Part shown: positions 61,781-64,000 of the stretch, piece by piece
How the letters are laid out: each line of letters starts with the position of its first letter
How positions within the stretch are numbered: the stretch's first letter is position 1
Source of the DNA: PALSA-612 sp963755155
GTDB taxonomy: Bacteria > Actinomycetota > Thermoleophilia > Gaiellales > Gaiellaceae
Length of the DNA stretch: 64,000 nt
Direction of reading: 5' to 3'
NCBI GenBank assembly: GCA_963755155.1
Contig: CAVWIV010000005.1
Location: forward strand, 124,001 to 188,000
Translations under genes and position numbers: made by a program
Notes under the pieces: model-generated
Told to the model about the DNA's origin: nothing
The model's database searches: none
The model's input: the letters and a program-made list of their open reading frames with translations, nothing else

Positions 61781-62915
61781 CCCGCTCGACGTCGTAGCCC
61801 CAGCTGCGCATCGTCGCCAGCAGGGTCTCGCAATGCTCCTCGTCGCGCGTTACGAGCGTCAGCCAGATCTCGGTCTCCGCGACGTCGATCGACGCCCCCT
61901 CGCGGCGGTGCTCGACGTCGACGACGTTCACGCGCTCCTCGGCGACGAGATCGAGGAGCTTCAGCAGCTCGCCGGGCCGATCGGGCACCCGCGTGCGCAC
62001 CACGAGATAGCGGCCCGCCTCGGTCAGGCCATGCCGCATGACCGAAATGAGCGTCGTTGCGTCGATGTTCCCGCCCGACAGGACGACGGCGACGGGGCCC
62101 GTTCCCTCCACCCTGCCGGCGAGCAACGCCGCGACGCCCGCCGCGCCGGCCCCCTCGACGACGAGCTTCGTCCGCTCGAGGCAGAGCACGATCGCCTGCG
62201 CGATCTCCCCGCTCGAGACCTCGACCATGTCGTGCGGGTCGAGGATCGTGCTTGCCAGGCCGCCGAGCTCTTTCACCGCGATGCCGTCGGCTACCGCGAA
62301 ACCTTCATGACCCGTCCGCACGCCCACAACGCGAGTCCCGGGCATTGCCAGCGCGATTCCTGCGGCGAGCCCGCCACCGCCAACCGGGACGACCACCGCC
62401 TCGACATCGTCGAGCTGGTCCGCGAGCTCGAGTCCGACCGTTCCCTGGCCGGCGACGACGACCGGGTCCTCGAAGGCGTGGATGTACGTCGCGCCCGCCG
62501 ACTCGGCGTGCTCTTTGCCGGCCTGCACGGCCTGCTCGAAGCCCTCGCCGACAAGCTCCACGTCGGCGCCGTAGTTGCGCGTGGCCTCGACCTTCGCCAT
62601 CGGCGCGTCCTGCGGAACGAAGATCGTGGCCGGCACCGCGGCCTCACGCGCCGCCCACGCGACCGCCTGGCCGTGGTTGCCGGCGCTCGCCGAGACAACC
62701 CCTCGCGCACGCTCATCCTCGTCGAGCGCCCTCACGCGGTTGACGGCGCCACGCACCTTGAACGAGCCCGTCCGCTGGAGGTTCTCGGCCTTCAGCCACA
62801 CGTCGCGTCCGGCGAGGCGGCTGAACGTCTCCGAGCGGATGACGGGCGTTACGCGAGCGATGCCGGCGAGCTGCGCGCGAGCGCGCTCGACGTCAGCTGC
62901 GGTCGGCAGCGTCAA
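61773..62915 (-). CDS. Threonine ammonia-lyase (dehydratase) with C-terminal ACT domain
   Basis: A 380-residue PLP enzyme converting threonine to 2-oxobutyrate and ammonia. PLP-binding Lys is in RTGSFKVRGAVNRV; SASAGNHGQAVAWAA and VPVGGGGLAAGIALA are the phosphate and cofactor loops. GAGAAGVAALLAGRV and VLSGGNID follow. An ACT-like regulatory domain closes the protein (LVVRTRVPDRPGELLKLLDLVAEERVNVVDVEHRR). TTG start at 62915 lies within the 3' end of meaB, so translation is coupled. Feeds 2-oxobutyrate towards propionyl-CoA or isoleucine. Confidence 0.92.
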   Translation of the reverse strand: MTLPTAADVERARAQLAGIARVTPVIRSETFSRLAGRDVWLKAENLQRTGSFKVRGAVNRVRALDEDERARGVVSASAGNHGQAVAWAAREAAVPATIFVPQDAPMAKVEATRNYGADVELVGEGFEQAVQAGKEHAESAGATYIHAFEDPVVVAGQGTVGLELADQLDDVEAVVVPVGGGGLAAGIALAMPGTRVVGVRTGHEGFAVADGIAVKELGGLASTILDPHDMVEVSSGEIAQAIVLCLERTKLVVEGAGAAGVAALLAGRVEGTGPVAVVLSGGNIDATTLISVMRHGLTEAGRYLVVRTRVPDRPGELLKLLDLVAEERVNVVDVEHRREGASIDVAETEIWLTLVTRDEEHCETLLATMRSWGYDVERVS

Positions 62916-63868
62916 TCCGAAACACCTTCTCGAGAATCTCCGACACGGCGCTCAGGGGATCGAGCTCGCGCCGCTGCACCGCCTCGAGCACGCGGGCGAG
63001 CTCGGGATCGTCCGCGGACCGCGTGCTCGAGATGCGTCTTCGCCCGAGCGGATGACACGGCGAACACCTCGGCCGCGAGGTGCTCGCGCCGCCGCTCGTC
63101 GAGCAGCCCGTCCTGCTCGAGATGCGCGCGATGCTCGCCCAGGCGGTCCCAGAGCTCCGCGACGCCTTCGCCGCGCAGCGCCTCCGTCAGCACGATCGGC
63201 GGCTTCCACGCTCGTTCGTGATCGAGGGCGAGGATCGACCGCACGTCCGCAACCATCGTCTTCGCCGCAGGGTGATCCATCTTGTTGACCGCGATCACAT
63301 CCGGAATCTCCATGATCCCCGCCTTCAGCGCCTGGATCGAGTCGCCCGAGCCGGGCATGAGGACGAGCAGCACCGTGTCGGCCACGCGCACCACCTCGAC
63401 CTCGCTCTGGCCGGTGCCGACGGTCTCCACGAAGACGACGTCCTTGCCCGCCGCGTCGAGCAGGAGCAACGCCTGCAGGGAGGCCTCGGCCAGGCCGCCG
63501 AGGTGCCCGCGCGTGCCCATCGACCGGATGAAGACGCCGGGGTCGAGGAAGTGATCCGAGAGGCGGATGCGATCGCCGAGCAAGGCGCCCTGCGAGAACG
63601 GGCTCGACGGGTCGACCGAAATGACGCCGGCCGTCTGCCCGAGGTCTCTCGTATGGCGTACGAGCGCCGCGATGAGGGTCGACTTGCCGACCCCCGGCGG
63701 CCCGGTGATGCCGATCGTGCGTGCGCGCCCGGTGCTCGGATAGAGGTCGCGGACGATGCCGGCGGCGAGGGCGTCGCCGTTCTCCACGAGGGAGATCGCG
63801 CGCGCCAGCGCCCGGCGGTCGCCTCCGGAGATCCCCGCGACGAGGCTCTCGCGCGTCCAGTCGGCCAT
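62893..63868 (-). CDS. meaB: MeaB-type G3E GTPase (methylmalonyl-CoA mutase chaperone; one frame break)
   Basis: GTP-dependent chaperone that protects and reloads the B12 cofactor of methylmalonyl-CoA mutase. Walker A is GITGPPGVGKSTLIAALV. SVDPSSPFSQGALLGDRIRL, FIRSMGTRGHLGGLA, FVETVGTGQSEVEV and the NKMD specificity motif follow. After VFAVSSARAKTHLEHAV the frame breaks near 63030 and the correct tail ADDPELARVLEAVQRRELDPLSAVSEILEKVFRI ends at 62893. The ATG overlaps the upstream gene's stop (ATGA). No mutase gene is inside the window. Confidence 0.92.
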
Positions 63869-64000
63869 CAGCCGGCGACCGAGACCGGCGAGACGTCGCG
63901 CTCGGTTACGTCCTCCTGCGCGGAGCGGAGCAGGAGGAAGCCGACGAGCGCCCCGAGGCCTGCGCAGACGGCCGAGATGGCGAACACCCAGCGTGCGCCG
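63868..64000 (-). CDS. C-terminal end of a membrane transporter (partial)
   Basis: Only the last 43 residues are in the window: GARWVFAISAVCAGLGALVG, FLLLRSAQEDVTERDVSPVSVAG. One hydrophobic segment with a preceding R-W-V-F turn and a charged tail, as at the end of 14-segment MFS drug-type transporters. The stop overlaps the meaB ATG. Confidence 0.5.
   Translation of the reverse strand, partial: GARWVFAISAVCAGLGALVGFLLLRSAQEDVTERDVSPVSVAG

Overview
The window is 64 kb of GC-rich, gene-dense bacterial DNA. Its features fit the phylum Actinomycetota, most likely the class Thermoleophilia (Gaiella/Solirubrobacter-like). Supporting features are a WhiG/FliA-like sigma factor, short collagen-like surface proteins with a conserved RPSPA.VVASI..LVALGGTSIAAV leader, an RNase HI-like protein, adenylate-cyclase/ATPase regulators, many GTG/TTG starts and many four-base ATGA/GTGA overlaps. 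The taxonomic placement is inference. No rRNA, CRISPR array, integrase or intact insertion sequence was seen.

Layout. 1-9 kb: an ABC permease, yqgE, the gatCAB operon with a coupled 78-aa gene, a cold-shock gene and folD. 7.4-26.7 kb: a large envelope-polysaccharide region. It holds a plus-strand block (GT2, metallo-hydrolase, Gfo/Idh oxidoreductase), a coupled minus-strand block (CgeB-like transferase, two methyltransferases, NHL propeller), a deoxysugar block (epimerase, PLP-family enzyme with His in place of the catalytic Lys, C-methyltransferase) and a nine-gene coupled operon (FAD enzyme, two GT2, two GT4, NodB deacetylase, Wzx, GT4, epimerase). 26.7-41 kb: tRNA-Cys, tRNA-Gly and tRNA-Trp, a cyclase/ATPase/TPR regulator with an M24 peptidase, two beta-propellers, RNase H with ALDH, an EF-G paralogue, a sigma factor and a cluster of tiny membrane proteins bracketed by look-alike hairpins. 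41-47 kb: secreted and surface proteins (Flp pilin, GGxGxD protein, CAP domain, Cys-rich repeat proteins, HExxH protein, LPxTG protein) and the polyprenyl-phosphate sugar transferase. 47-64 kb: an O-antigen-ligase-like protein, methylcrotonyl/acyl-CoA carboxylase subunits, hydratase and acyl-CoA dehydrogenase (leucine-catabolism-like), two collagen-like paralogues, aminopeptidase, a persulfide-dioxygenase-like protein, threonine dehydratase and MeaB.

The sugar genes at 7-27 kb, the priming transferase at 45-46 kb and the ligase/polymerase-like protein at 47-49 kb could together assemble and export one surface glycan. The catabolic genes at 49-64 kb would feed leucine and threonine carbon into acetyl-CoA, acetoacetate and propionyl-CoA.

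A caution applies to the whole window. About twenty genes are interrupted by one or more single-base frame breaks, with good homology continuing in another frame and almost no nonsense changes. This looks like indel error in the assembly more than decay. Such genes are given as one feature over the full span, with the breaks named.
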